In this document: positions 26,123-34,557 of the stretch, piece by piece
How positions within the stretch are numbered: the first letter of the stretch is position 1
How the letters are laid out: every line of letters begins with the position of its first letter
From: Balneolia bacterium
Lineage (GTDB): Bacteria; Bacteroidota; Rhodothermia; Balneolales; Cyclonatronaceae
Reading direction: 5' to 3'
DNA: 34,557 bases
Assembly (NCBI GenBank): GCA_022565795.1
Contig: JAIUMA010000034.1
Span: forward strand, 1-34,557
Translations under genes and position numbers: made by a program
Notes under the pieces: model-generated
Seen by the model: only the letters and a program-made list of their open reading frames with translations
The model's database searches: none
What the model was told of the DNA's origin: nothing

Positions 26123-27034
26123 ATGAGACTTTTTGAAGATCCAAAATATCAGTTTATACCCAACAGGAAGCTGGGTTATACGATTTCTGCGGCGCTTGTG
26201 ATTATTTCCATCGGTGCAATCCTGTTCAAAGGCCTGCAGTTCGGTATCGACTTCCGCGGTGGTGTGGAAGTTGTTGTTGCCTTTGAAGGCAGCTCGCCGG
26301 CCGTAGAAGAGGTACGTAACGTACTTGGAGAACCACTCGGCGGACTACCCGAAGTGAAAACATTTGGTGTCGATGTCATTATTCGTACCGATGCCGATCT
26401 GGACATCAACGAAATCCAGTCCGTGATTTTGTCAACTATGGCAGAAACCTATTCCGATAACCCGTCGGAGATTATTAAGGCTGACCTTGTAGGTCCGCGT
26501 TTTGCTGAAGATCTCAGAAACGCCGCCCTTCAGTCGATACTCTTCGCCCTCGGAATTATCTTTATCTATATCCTCATCCGTTTCAAGAAGTGGTACTACT
26601 CAGCCGGAGCGGTTGCCGCCCTGGCCCACGACGTAATCATCACCCTTGGAATGTTCACCCTTCTGTACGATCTGGTACCGTTCAGCCTCGACATCGATCA
26701 GGCTATTATCGCGGCGTTCCTCACCATTGTGGGTTACTCGCTGAACGATACCGTGGTTGTATTTGACCGTATTCGTGAGAATTCGCTCATTTTCAAAACA
26801 GAAGACTACGACAAAATGGTAAACAGAAGTGTAAACAACACCTTGAGCCGTACGTTCGTGACCTCGGTTACAACCTTGCTTGCTGTAGGTATTCTGTTTG
26901 TCTTTGGTGGCGAGGTACTTAAAGGCTTATCTTTTGCCTTGATTTTAGGGGTAATTCTTGGTACATATAGTTCTATATTTGTAGCGAGTAGCCTTGTAGT
27001 AGATTTGCAGCTAAAAAAGGCCAATAAATCATAA
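26123..27034 (+). CDS. secF: Protein translocase subunit SecF
   Basis: Partner of SecD in the proton-driven export motor. 303 residues, six membrane helices. The conserved head FGIDFRGGVEVVVAF follows the first helix (about 20-40), and the fourth-helix block GYSLNDTVVVFDRIREN carries the conserved Asp. It lies 55 bases after secD and 18 bases before the STAS gene, on the same strand. Confidence 0.97.
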   Translation: MRLFEDPKYQFIPNRKLGYTISAALVIISIGAILFKGLQFGIDFRGGVEVVVAFEGSSPAVEEVRNVLGEPLGGLPEVKTFGVDVIIRTDADLDINEIQSVILSTMAETYSDNPSEIIKADLVGPRFAEDLRNAALQSILFALGIIFIYILIRFKKWYYSAGAVAALAHDVIITLGMFTLLYDLVPFSLDIDQAIIAAFLTIVGYSLNDTVVVFDRIRENSLIFKTEDYDKMVNRSVNNTLSRTFVTSVTTLLAVGILFVFGGEVLKGLSFALILGVILGTYSSIFVASSLVVDLQLKKANKS

Positions 27035-27052
27035 AAACACTGAGGTATCCTG

Positions 27053-27397
27053 ATGAGTTTTAACATATCTGAACGGTATAATTGCAACGTCATTGAGTTT
27101 AAAGGTAACGTGATGGGCGGACCAGACGCGACCAAACTCAACGAAGCCCTGCACGATCTTATCGAAAAAGGGCAGAAAAATGTAGTCGTTGATCTCAAGC
27201 GGGTCGGGTTTATGAACTCATCCGGTTTGGGAATGCTCATCGGCGGCCTCACTACCATGCGTAATGCCGGTGGCGATCTGCGTATCGCAAACGCCACCAA
27301 TAAAATTGAAAGTCTTCTTATCGTAACCAAGCTGATTACCGTCTTCAAGCACTTTAAGTCGGTTGATGAAGCAGCAGAATCGTTCAATGAAGACTAA
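27053..27397 (+). CDS. STAS-domain protein (anti-sigma-factor antagonist type)
   Basis: 114 residues forming a single STAS domain. The phosphorylation motif is MNSSGLGML (54-62, Ser56/Ser57), where SpoIIAA-type proteins have DSSGLG; Asp is replaced by Asn here. Such proteins bind an anti-sigma kinase and are released or held by Ser phosphorylation. No kinase, phosphatase or sigma factor lies nearby. A GAGG site 8-11 bases before the ATG supports the start. It ends the secD-secF transcript, followed by a strong terminator. Confidence 0.88.
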   Translation: MSFNISERYNCNVIEFKGNVMGGPDATKLNEALHDLIEKGQKNVVVDLKRVGFMNSSGLGMLIGGLTTMRNAGGDLRIANATNKIESLLIVTKLITVFKHFKSVDEAAESFNED

Positions 27398-27427
27398 GCC
27401 CGCATACCACGTACTGGTAGCACTTAG

Positions 27428-28797
<1,370 letters not shown>

Positions 28798-28798
<1 letters not shown>

Positions 28799-29922
28799 TG
28801 CCATCACCCCGCTTCAATATAAGCTATCGGATAACGGCTTCCACCCCTGAGGAAGCCCGTTCGCTCTGCACCAAGGTTGCCTACGAACAAAGCGTGGAGC
28901 TGCCCGATGATGTGCTCACGCCTGAAATTCGCAGCGAGATGGTGGGCCAGGTCACCGCGCTCGATCAGCTTGATGACAGCACCTTCGAAGCCGCCATCTC
29001 CTACTCCCATGCCTCGCTTGATGAAAGCATTTCCCAGCTTCTGAACGTCATTCTCGGCAACGCCTCCTTGTTCAGGGGCGTGCGAATCACCGGGCTGGAG
29101 TGGGATAAGCTGCCAGGACATCTTTGTCCTGGACCCAAATTCGGCATTGATGGCGTTCGCGCTCACCATGGCATCACCACAAAACGCGCACTCAGCTGCT
29201 CGGCCCTGAAGCCGATTGGTCTGGATTCGGCTTCCCTGGCTGATTTCTGCTACCAGTTTGCGCTGGGCGGCATCGACATCATCAAGGATGATCACGGCAT
29301 GGCCAACCAATCGGCCGCCCCGTTTGATCAGCGCCTGAATGCCTGCGTGGATGCTACCAAACGAGCGGCCGACAAAACGGGTCACCGCGCCGGATACTAC
29401 CCGAATATCACCGCTGACGCAGCAGAGACCATGCGCCGCTACGAGGCAGCGTATGAAGCCGGAGCCGGCGGCGTGCTCCTTATCCCGCATCTGTGCGGAC
29501 TTGGTACGCTTGCTGAAATCGCTTCATCCGACATTCCGCTTCCGGTGATGGCACATCCAGCCTTTTCGGGTAGCTACGTGCTTTCACAAACCGAGGGCCT
29601 CACGCCGGATTTTCTTTACGGTCAGCTGTGGAAAGAGCTTGGCGCCGACTTCAGCATCTATCCCAACGCCGGCGGCCGCTTTTCGTTTTCTGTTGATGAA
29701 TGCCTTGCCATAAATGCATCCTGCCGCAAACCCGCGTCCCGTAATGCCAAGGGCTGCTTCCCAACCCCGGGCGGCGGCGTACAGCGTCAAACCCTGCCCG
29801 AGCTCCTGAAACGCTACGGAAACGACACCGTCTTCCTCATCGGCGGCAGCCTCTACCAGCATCCCAAAGGAATCGAATACGCCAGCCGGGAGCTTATGGA
29901 AATCTTGATTTCTGATTACTAA
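28798..29922 (+). CDS. RuBisCO-like protein (form IV, probably DeepYkr type)
   Basis: 374 residues from the ATG that overlaps the purA stop by one base (a GTG at 28795 is also possible). Fold marks of the RuBisCO large subunit are kept: LKPIGLD with K138 (active-site lysine of loop 1), GGIDIIKDDHG with K163 and D165 at the carbamate/Mg positions, AHPAF with H253, PTPGGGVQ at 323-330 and IGGSLYQHPKG at 348-358. The third metal position reads His166 where true RuBisCO has Glu, and the loop-6 lysine is not seen, so CO2 fixation is not expected. Known form IV proteins act as enolases or isomerases on 5-methylthioribulose 1-phosphate in sulfur salvage. A cupin gene 500 bases downstream fits such a role. 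Confidence 0.88.
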
Positions 29923-29957
29923 TTGTTAATTACTTTTGTCCGGTTGATATCCCTGTT

Positions 29958-30010
29958 TGGCTAAAGCCAGAAAGAGATAAGCTTCAATAGCCGTCAGCTA
30001 AAGCAGACGG
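29958..30010. repeat. GGCTAAAGCC-type palindromes
   Basis: Two short palindromes, tggct-aa-agcca and ccgtc-agctaaagca-gacgg. Their cores (ctaaag) are the reverse complement of the ctttag core of the REP-like pair further right, suggesting inverted copies of one element family. Confidence 0.55.
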
Positions 30011-30141
30011 CAATTGATAGTATATTGAATTGAAGTTTCCAGCCAGTTGTCTGATCTGTATTCTATTGAGCGTTCCCGCATACTCTTTAAAGATGGGGGC
30101 TTCTGATGCATTTTTATCGATTGAACATTTAGCCACTATCT

Positions 30142-30197
30142 ATTACCGTTGACTTCAGTCAACGGTAATGAGACTCGACCAAATGGGCTTTAGCCCA
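30142..30197. repeat. REP-like palindrome pair, copy 2
   Basis: attaccgttgac (30142-30153) / gtcaacggtaat (30158-30169) is a perfect 12-base stem with loop ttca; then tgggct-tt-agccca (30184-30197). Same order and similar spacing as copy 1. Confidence 0.75.
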
Positions 30198-30373
30198 ACA
30201 AGGATGATGAAGCAGGCTGCAGATTAATTCAAGATGAGTTTTTCGGTCTGGTAAATTCCGGACAAAAGGCAGCAAATCATCCAAATCAACAAAGTGGAGC
30301 ATTTCCATATTGTCCCCTTTATATTAAATTAATAACCAATACTAACGGTCAAGCTAATTCAGGGATCGACAAT

Positions 30374-30400
30374 AATTCACCATTCAAAATTCACCATTCA
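30374..30400. repeat. Tandem 13-base direct repeat
   Basis: aattcaccattca occurs at 30374-30386 and again at 30388-30400, one base apart, 26 bases before the cupin start codon. Confidence 0.75.
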
Positions 30401-30425
30401 CAATTGGAAGCGCAGCGACCACAAC

Positions 30426-30884
30426 ATGAAAAAGAACTCCAAAATCATTCGCAAAACTGAATCCGGCTGGGATGGCATCACCCCAAAAGAATACAAAACC
30501 AGCGGGACCAACTTTAAGGACATCACCCGGCATTCGCTGCTGGGCGAGGGTGAGGACGAGCACGAGCTGAATATGCAGACGCGCGTCTTCCGTGTGAAGG
30601 AAGGCGGGTATTCATCGCTGGAGTACCACCGTCATCCGCATTCGGTGATGATTGTGGAAGGCAAAGGAAGCATGATTTTAGGTGATGAAGTCCACGACCT
30701 GAATACCTTCGACGTGGTGTATATCAGCCCGGAAACGCTTCACCAGTTCCACGCCGACAAGGGCGCGCCCCTCTCCTTCCTGTGCGTGGTTGACCGCTAC
30801 CGCGACAAACCCTCCGTGCCCGGCGAAAAAATGCTGGATGAAGTGATGGGAGATTCGGAGGCGAGAAGAAAAGCTCGTCTTTAG
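30426..30884 (+). CDS. Single-domain cupin
   Basis: 152-residue small metal-binding beta-barrel protein. Cupin motif 1 is GGYSSLEYHRHPHSVMIVEG (60-79) with alternating histidines H68, H70 and H72; the motif glutamate is not clearly in place. Motif 2 is YISPETLHQF with H106. The wording EGKGSMILGDEVHDL and FLCVVDRYRDKP is that of cupins often encoded near RuBisCO-like proteins. In Rhodospirillum rubrum a cupin (methylthioxylulose 5-phosphate methylsulfurylase) acts just after the RuBisCO-like isomerase, so a shared pathway is plausible here but not shown. Same strand as the RLP gene, with 503 bases of repeats between them. Confidence 0.82.
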   Translation: MKKNSKIIRKTESGWDGITPKEYKTSGTNFKDITRHSLLGEGEDEHELNMQTRVFRVKEGGYSSLEYHRHPHSVMIVEGKGSMILGDEVHDLNTFDVVYISPETLHQFHADKGAPLSFLCVVDRYRDKPSVPGEKMLDEVMGDSEARRKARL

Positions 30885-30968
30885 CTTGAAAAAAAGCCAC
30901 CTGTTCAGATGTTAACCCAGGCGATACAACAACCCATGCAGGATTCAGCCAAACCATGGACACACTCC

Positions 30969-31010
30969 TCAGCCTTAGCCTAAACCTTAGCCTTAGTCTC
31001 AGCCTCAACC
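30969..31010. repeat. Seven in-register hexamers (TTAGCC-like)
   Basis: tcagcc, ttagcc, taaacc, ttagcc, ttagtc, tcagcc, tcaacc in unbroken 6-base register, ending one base from the stop codon of the minus-strand AAA ATPase gene. Confidence 0.8.
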
Positions 31011-31011
31011 T

Positions 31012-32055
31012 CTATCCAAACCCGATATCTTTTGCCTGCTTAAACTGGCTTTTCACCCTGCTTTTTCTGTCCCGCAGCTCTATCATACTATCCTGAAGCG
31101 ATTGCCCGGTTACGCGTGAAGACACGAACAGTTCTTTTAAATAGGCAGGGCTCAGATCATCGAGCTGACTCATTTCATTCATGGCGTCTTCGGGCATATT
31201 CTGACCCATGAGAAATTTATACCAAGCGGCTATGAACTCCTTATTTAAACCTTTGGAGTTCACCTCAACCAGAAGGTCAACCCGGGATGGCCGATCCACA
31301 ATATTGCTTGGCAGCTGCTCCGGATTGTTTGTGGTCATCAGAAACATCACATCATCCCGCAGGTAGGGATGATCGAGCAGGTTAAGCAGCTCCGTTTTAA
31401 AGTCACGCTCCAGCAGCGTAACCAGCTCCTCAATGATAAAAACCTTAAGGCGGCCTTTAAGCACCTTATTCAGGACCGGAATTCCGGCCTTTAGGATAGC
31501 CGACAGCTCGTGCGGGCCGCCTATTCGCATCACAACAGCATCATAGTTGCTGATCAGCGTAGTGCCCAGTTGATCGATATACCTGCTTTTACCGGTTCCC
31601 GGCTCTCCGTAAAAAAGCACGGACCGCTTATACCCAAGCTTCTGCTCTTTATAGAATTCCTTTGAATCCAAAAACGACCGGATATTCGCATCGGCCATCC
31701 CAATCCCCTCATGATAATGCTCCATTGGGAAATAGGCATCATTCTCTTCACGATCCACGTTTTCACGGGCTGCAGCCTCAATTCTCTCCGGACGCATCCG
31801 GGCCCCAAAGTCCAGATCATCCATCAGCAAATCATCGAACCGGTCGCTCCCCCCGATCAAATCAGGACTAATCTGAGTAAGGATGAACGAATCGTCGTTG
31901 CTGTTGATGGTCGGATAATATACCCCGACCGGCACCTCGCTGAGCACCTTCGCCTTCGGAAACGTGATAAACCCACCGTGCGACAACACCACGGAATCTG
32001 TCTCCATTGACTTAAACTTCGACTTGTTTCTGTTAAAAGGGTCTCTGAGCCTCAT
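31012..32055 (-). CDS. AAA-family ATPase
   Basis: 347 residues. An N-terminal region of about 140 residues without known motif leads to one AAA core: Walker A GEPGTGKS (150-157), Walker B VFIIEE (205-210), sensor-1 region MTTNNPEQLP (240-249) and arginines in DRPSRVD (254-260). Walker B has Glu where Asp normally holds magnesium (hhhhDE), a mild deviation. The lid domain is all-helical (about 275-340). Its closest general style is a moxR/BCS1-like single-domain AAA protein; the substrate is unknown. A GGAGG site 8 bases before the ATG supports the start. Its start lies 257 bases from the left end of the CRISPR array, and array transcription in the inferred direction would run toward it. No cas motif was seen. 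Confidence 0.85.
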   Translation of the reverse strand: MRLRDPFNRNKSKFKSMETDSVVLSHGGFITFPKAKVLSEVPVGVYYPTINSNDDSFILTQISPDLIGGSDRFDDLLMDDLDFGARMRPERIEAAARENVDREENDAYFPMEHYHEGIGMADANIRSFLDSKEFYKEQKLGYKRSVLFYGEPGTGKSRYIDQLGTTLISNYDAVVMRIGGPHELSAILKAGIPVLNKVLKGRLKVFIIEELVTLLERDFKTELLNLLDHPYLRDDVMFLMTTNNPEQLPSNIVDRPSRVDLLVEVNSKGLNKEFIAAWYKFLMGQNMPEDAMNEMSQLDDLSPAYLKELFVSSRVTGQSLQDSMIELRDRKSRVKSQFKQAKDIGFG

Positions 32056-32062
32056 TGACTAA

Positions 32063-32067
32063 CCTCC
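32063..32067 (-). promoter_or_regulatory. Shine-Dalgarno site of the AAA ATPase gene
   Basis: GGAGG on the minus strand with a 7-base spacer to the start codon; one of the best ribosome-binding sites in the window. Confidence 0.7.
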
Positions 32068-32246
32068 GCTGGTAAATGACAAAAGATGACTATTGGGAAC
32101 GGCAAAAACAAAAAAGGTAACACAAGGCTGCCGGTCACAGCGCAAAACCTCAGTAAAAACCATTACACTTTTTATCGCCTCAGTATGCATATTTTGGGCA
32201 TAACAATCAAATCAATTGAATGCCATGGCGAAGGAAAACGGGTGGG

Positions 32247-32276
32247 TTGGACAGATTATGAAAGTATGATTGAGAG
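32247..32276 (-). repeat. Decayed CRISPR repeat beyond the array's left end
   Basis: The right-hand 13 bases (gtatgattgagag, 32264-32276) match the repeat's right end at 12 of 13 positions, and the next 35 bases separate it from the first clear repeat, exactly one spacer length. The left half has lost similarity. Confidence 0.65.
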
Positions 32277-32311
32277 CATCAGCCGGGTAGGAGGAGGTAA
32301 ATAACGGCCAA

Positions 32312-34525
32312 GTCGCAATTCCAAATAGGTACGATTGAGAGTAAATATGAAGGCTACCAAACAAAAATTAATCTAATGTCGCAATTCCACATAGGTACGA
32401 TTGAGAGTACTCCACGTTGATTCAATAAGATTGTGACTGTATTGTCGCAATTCCACATAGGTACGATTGAGAGGGATATTACCGAAAAACTGTTGAACAT
32501 AGCTTGTTCGTCGCAATTCCACATAGGTACGATTGAGAGGACGACCTGAAGAGCCTTAGCACAGCATCAGCTGTGGTCGCAATTCCACATAGGTACGATT
32601 GAGAGCAAGTCGCTGAACGCACCGGTGAGCGTATCAAGTGGGTCGCAATTCCACATAGGTACGATTGAGAGGTATCGGATTGAGAAAAAAATGGGATAGC
32701 TATGAAGTCGCAATTCCACATAGGTACGATTGAGAGCCGCTACACGCAAAGTAATATCTGCGTGGCTACGATGTCGCAATTCCACATAGGTACGATTGAG
32801 AGATTATTATTACACTCCATTTAGTCAGTACTATTTAAGTCGCAATTCCACATAGGTACGATTGAGAGTTACGGCTTTTACGCCATATGCGGCCATCAGG
32901 CTGCGTCGCAATTCCACATAGGTACGATTGAGAGATTGTAAGGGATGAATCTGGTAGGCCTGAACGGTTTGTCGCAATTCCACATAGGTACGATTGAGAG
33001 AACGCCAGATGATGCGCAATGTCCTCAATCAAAACCGTCGCAATTCCACATAGGTACGATTGAGAGCAAGAGCTGGCTCGCCATGAGTTCGCAGATCCTA
33101 ACGTCGCAATTCCACATAGGTACGATTGAGAGATAAAGAAAAAGATTGCCATACCTGCAAAGGAACGGGTCGCAATTCCACATAGGTACGATTGAGAGTT
33201 GAGCTTATAAGCTCCGATGATGTTTCAAACGTCCTGTCGCAATTCCACATAGGTACGATTGAGAGTGAATGGCACGAGTAATATTGCTGCTAACTCACAT
33301 AGTCGCAATTCCACATAGGTACGATTGAGAGATAGCGCGCGGCCTTGAATTGACACAGCAAAATATTGTCGCAATTCCACATAGGTACGATTGAGAGAGT
33401 TATGAGAAGAAACTCATGGAAATGGAGTTGAAAGTCGCAATTCCACATAGGTACGATTGAGAGAGCTCAAACTCCTTGCTATGGTTGTCATTATCGGCAT
33501 CGGTCGCAATTCCACATAGGTACGATTGAGAGGACATGTCACTTACTAAGATTTGGACCAACGCCATGTCGCAATTCCACATAGGTACGATTGAGAGAAT
33601 CAAACATAGCTAGAATGCGTCAGCGAGCTGCATGTCGCAATTCCACATAGGTACGATTGAGAGGCAAGTTGGTTTGATAGTTCTATAACAGAAAGAACAT
33701 GTCGCAATTCCACATAGGTACGATTGAGAGGCGAGCTGAAGCTGCTGGCGGTAACGGATCTTACGAGTCGCAATTCCACATAGGTACGATTGAGAGGGGC
33801 GAGAGCGAGGACTGCGGAGCCGATGATATACGTCGCAATTCCACATAGGTACGATTGAGAGTCTCTTGTCATGTGATATTTTAATTTCACCATAACGGTC
33901 GCAATTCCACATAGGTACGATTGAGAGTTAGAGTTGGCAAAAGAAAGATTATGCAAAAAACATGTCGCAATTCCACATAGGTACGATTGAGAGGAAAGAA
34001 ACGCTGGATAATCAATGGAGAATACTGGGGTCGCAATTCCACATAGGTACGATTGAGAGACCATTTTCTTTATTACTTAACCCCTTATGACATGAGTCGC
34101 AATTCCACATAGGTACGATTGAGAGCTTTAAACCTTCAGCATCATCAAGTCTATTTACAAGTGTCGCAATTCCACATAGGTACGATTGAGAGAACCTCAC
34201 TTCCCACACTGTAGAAAACGTTAATACGGTCGCAATTCCACATAGGTACGATTGAGAGCGTAACAAGTATGCAGCAAAAGCTCCAGTTGCTGTACGTCGC
34301 AATTCCACATAGGTACGATTGAGAGCTATATCCGTGACGTGCCTATGCGTATGGTCATCACTGTCGCAATTCCACATAGGTACGATTGAGAGAAGGGTAT
34401 GAGAGTCACTCTTCCTTATGTATGCGTAGTCGCAATTCCACATAGGTACGATTGAGAGTGATCGTATCAAAGAGCTTATAAGTCGAAGTAACGAGGTCGC
34501 AATTCCACATAGGTACGATTGAGAG
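32312..34525 (-). CRISPR. CRISPR array, 34 repeats and 33 spacers, probably transcribed leftward
   Basis: The 30-base repeat on the plus strand starts GTCGCAATTCC, has CATAGGTAC in the middle and ends GATTGAGAG. All repeats are identical except the first (32312-32341), which has A for C at its position 13. Spacers: 23 of 36 bases, six of 37, three of 35 and one of 39 (33464-33502); all differ. Read on the minus strand the repeat ends GTGGAATTGCGAC, which resembles the (G)GGATTGAAAC handle of type I-B/III repeats; the variant end repeat and the decayed repeat are both on the left. Both facts put the leader on the right. No cas gene is in the window, so the subtype is open. Confidence 0.95.
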
Positions 34526-34557
34526 TTTTAGTATGATTAATAGTAATAATAATACAC
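34526..34557. other. AT-rich end of the window next to the array: leader start or a partial spacer
   Basis: 32 bases, almost all A and T (tttagtatgatt, aataataata). This is short of one full spacer, so an AT-rich leader and a 34th spacer cannot be told apart from this sequence. Confidence 0.5.

Larger units (their letters stand above)
29923..30425. other. 503-base intergenic region with REP-like palindromes, no gene found
   Basis: Holds tggct-aa-agcca (29958-29969), ccgtc..gacgg around agctaaagca (29991-30010), the second REP-like pair (30142-30197) and a tandem 13-mer (30374-30400). Confidence 0.7.

Noticed and set aside
30724-31008. 94-codon Arg/Leu-rich minus-strand frame over the cupin gene end and the hexamer tract
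   Set aside because: Composition comes from the hexamer repeat and the antisense of the cupin; no independent support.
31012-32055. AAA ATPase as a Cas or defence protein
   Set aside because: No Cas or defence-specific domain was seen; proximity to the array is the only argument, so it is kept as a question and not as a call.
32086-32304. 72-codon plus-strand open frame between the AAA ATPase gene and the array
   Set aside because: Its end overlaps the decayed CRISPR repeat, the protein resembles nothing I know and there is no ribosome-binding site; chance frame is more likely.
32672-32706. Spacer containing ggattgaga, similar to the repeat end
   Set aside because: A nine-base resemblance; spacing of the neighbouring repeats is regular, so it is not a lost repeat.
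32479-34470. Several long open frames with the repeated peptides SQSYLCGIAT or LNRTYVELR
   Set aside because: They are translations of the CRISPR repeat in three frames and not genes.

Overview
The window looks like chromosome of a marine or saline member of the Balneolaeota/Rhodothermia side of the Bacteroidetes group. This is inferred from protein style: an AtpB with a signal peptide and long N-terminal domain, Bacteroidetes-like -7 boxes (TAnnTTTG), few Shine-Dalgarno sites, and REP-like intergenic repeats. No marker gene here fixes the genus.

Layout. 1-71: 3'-truncated tRNA-Ser(UGA), minus strand. 95-10024: twelve closely packed minus-strand genes, read from guaB through a GT-B glycosyltransferase, an M23 peptidase and a bactofilin (cell-envelope shape pair) into the F1Fo ATP synthase genes atpZ-like, atpI-like, atpB, E, F, H, A, G. 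Beta and epsilon subunits (atpD, atpC) are absent. 10305-13568: plus-strand CPA2 cation/proton antiporter and PolB-type 3'-5' exonuclease, ending at a hairpin shared with the convergent glycogen genes glgA-glgC (13698-16425). 16718-18945: NatA/NatB-type ABC exporter. 19332-22427: minus-strand pair, a secreted M1-peptidase homologue whose zinc and catalytic residues are all lost, fused to HEAT-like repeats, and a HisN/inositol-monophosphatase-family phosphatase. 22428-23290: gene-poor stretch with an orphan strong terminator (possible small RNA) and REP-like palindromes. 23291-23890: small exported protein of unknown function. 24238-27397: secD, secF and a STAS-domain protein. 27515-30884: purA, a RuBisCO-like protein (form IV) overlapping it, then a second REP-like locus and a cupin. 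31012-32055: AAA ATPase, minus strand. 32312-34525: CRISPR array of 34 repeats and 33 spacers, with no cas gene in the window.

How the parts relate. Most of the window is housekeeping: energy (ATP synthase), purine synthesis (guaB, purA), protein export (secDF), carbon storage (glgAC), envelope shape (bactofilin, M23). The less ordinary parts are (1) the RuBisCO-like protein plus cupin, which together recall the methylthioadenosine-isoprenoid shunt of Rhodospirillum rubrum; (2) the dead M1 peptidase with HEAT repeats; (3) the CRISPR array, whose left end decays (one-mismatch terminal repeat, then a half-eroded repeat one spacer further out), so its leader and any cas genes probably lie to the right of the window, and whose transcript would run toward the AAA ATPase gene; (4) the orphan terminator with a matching upstream promoter-like pair.
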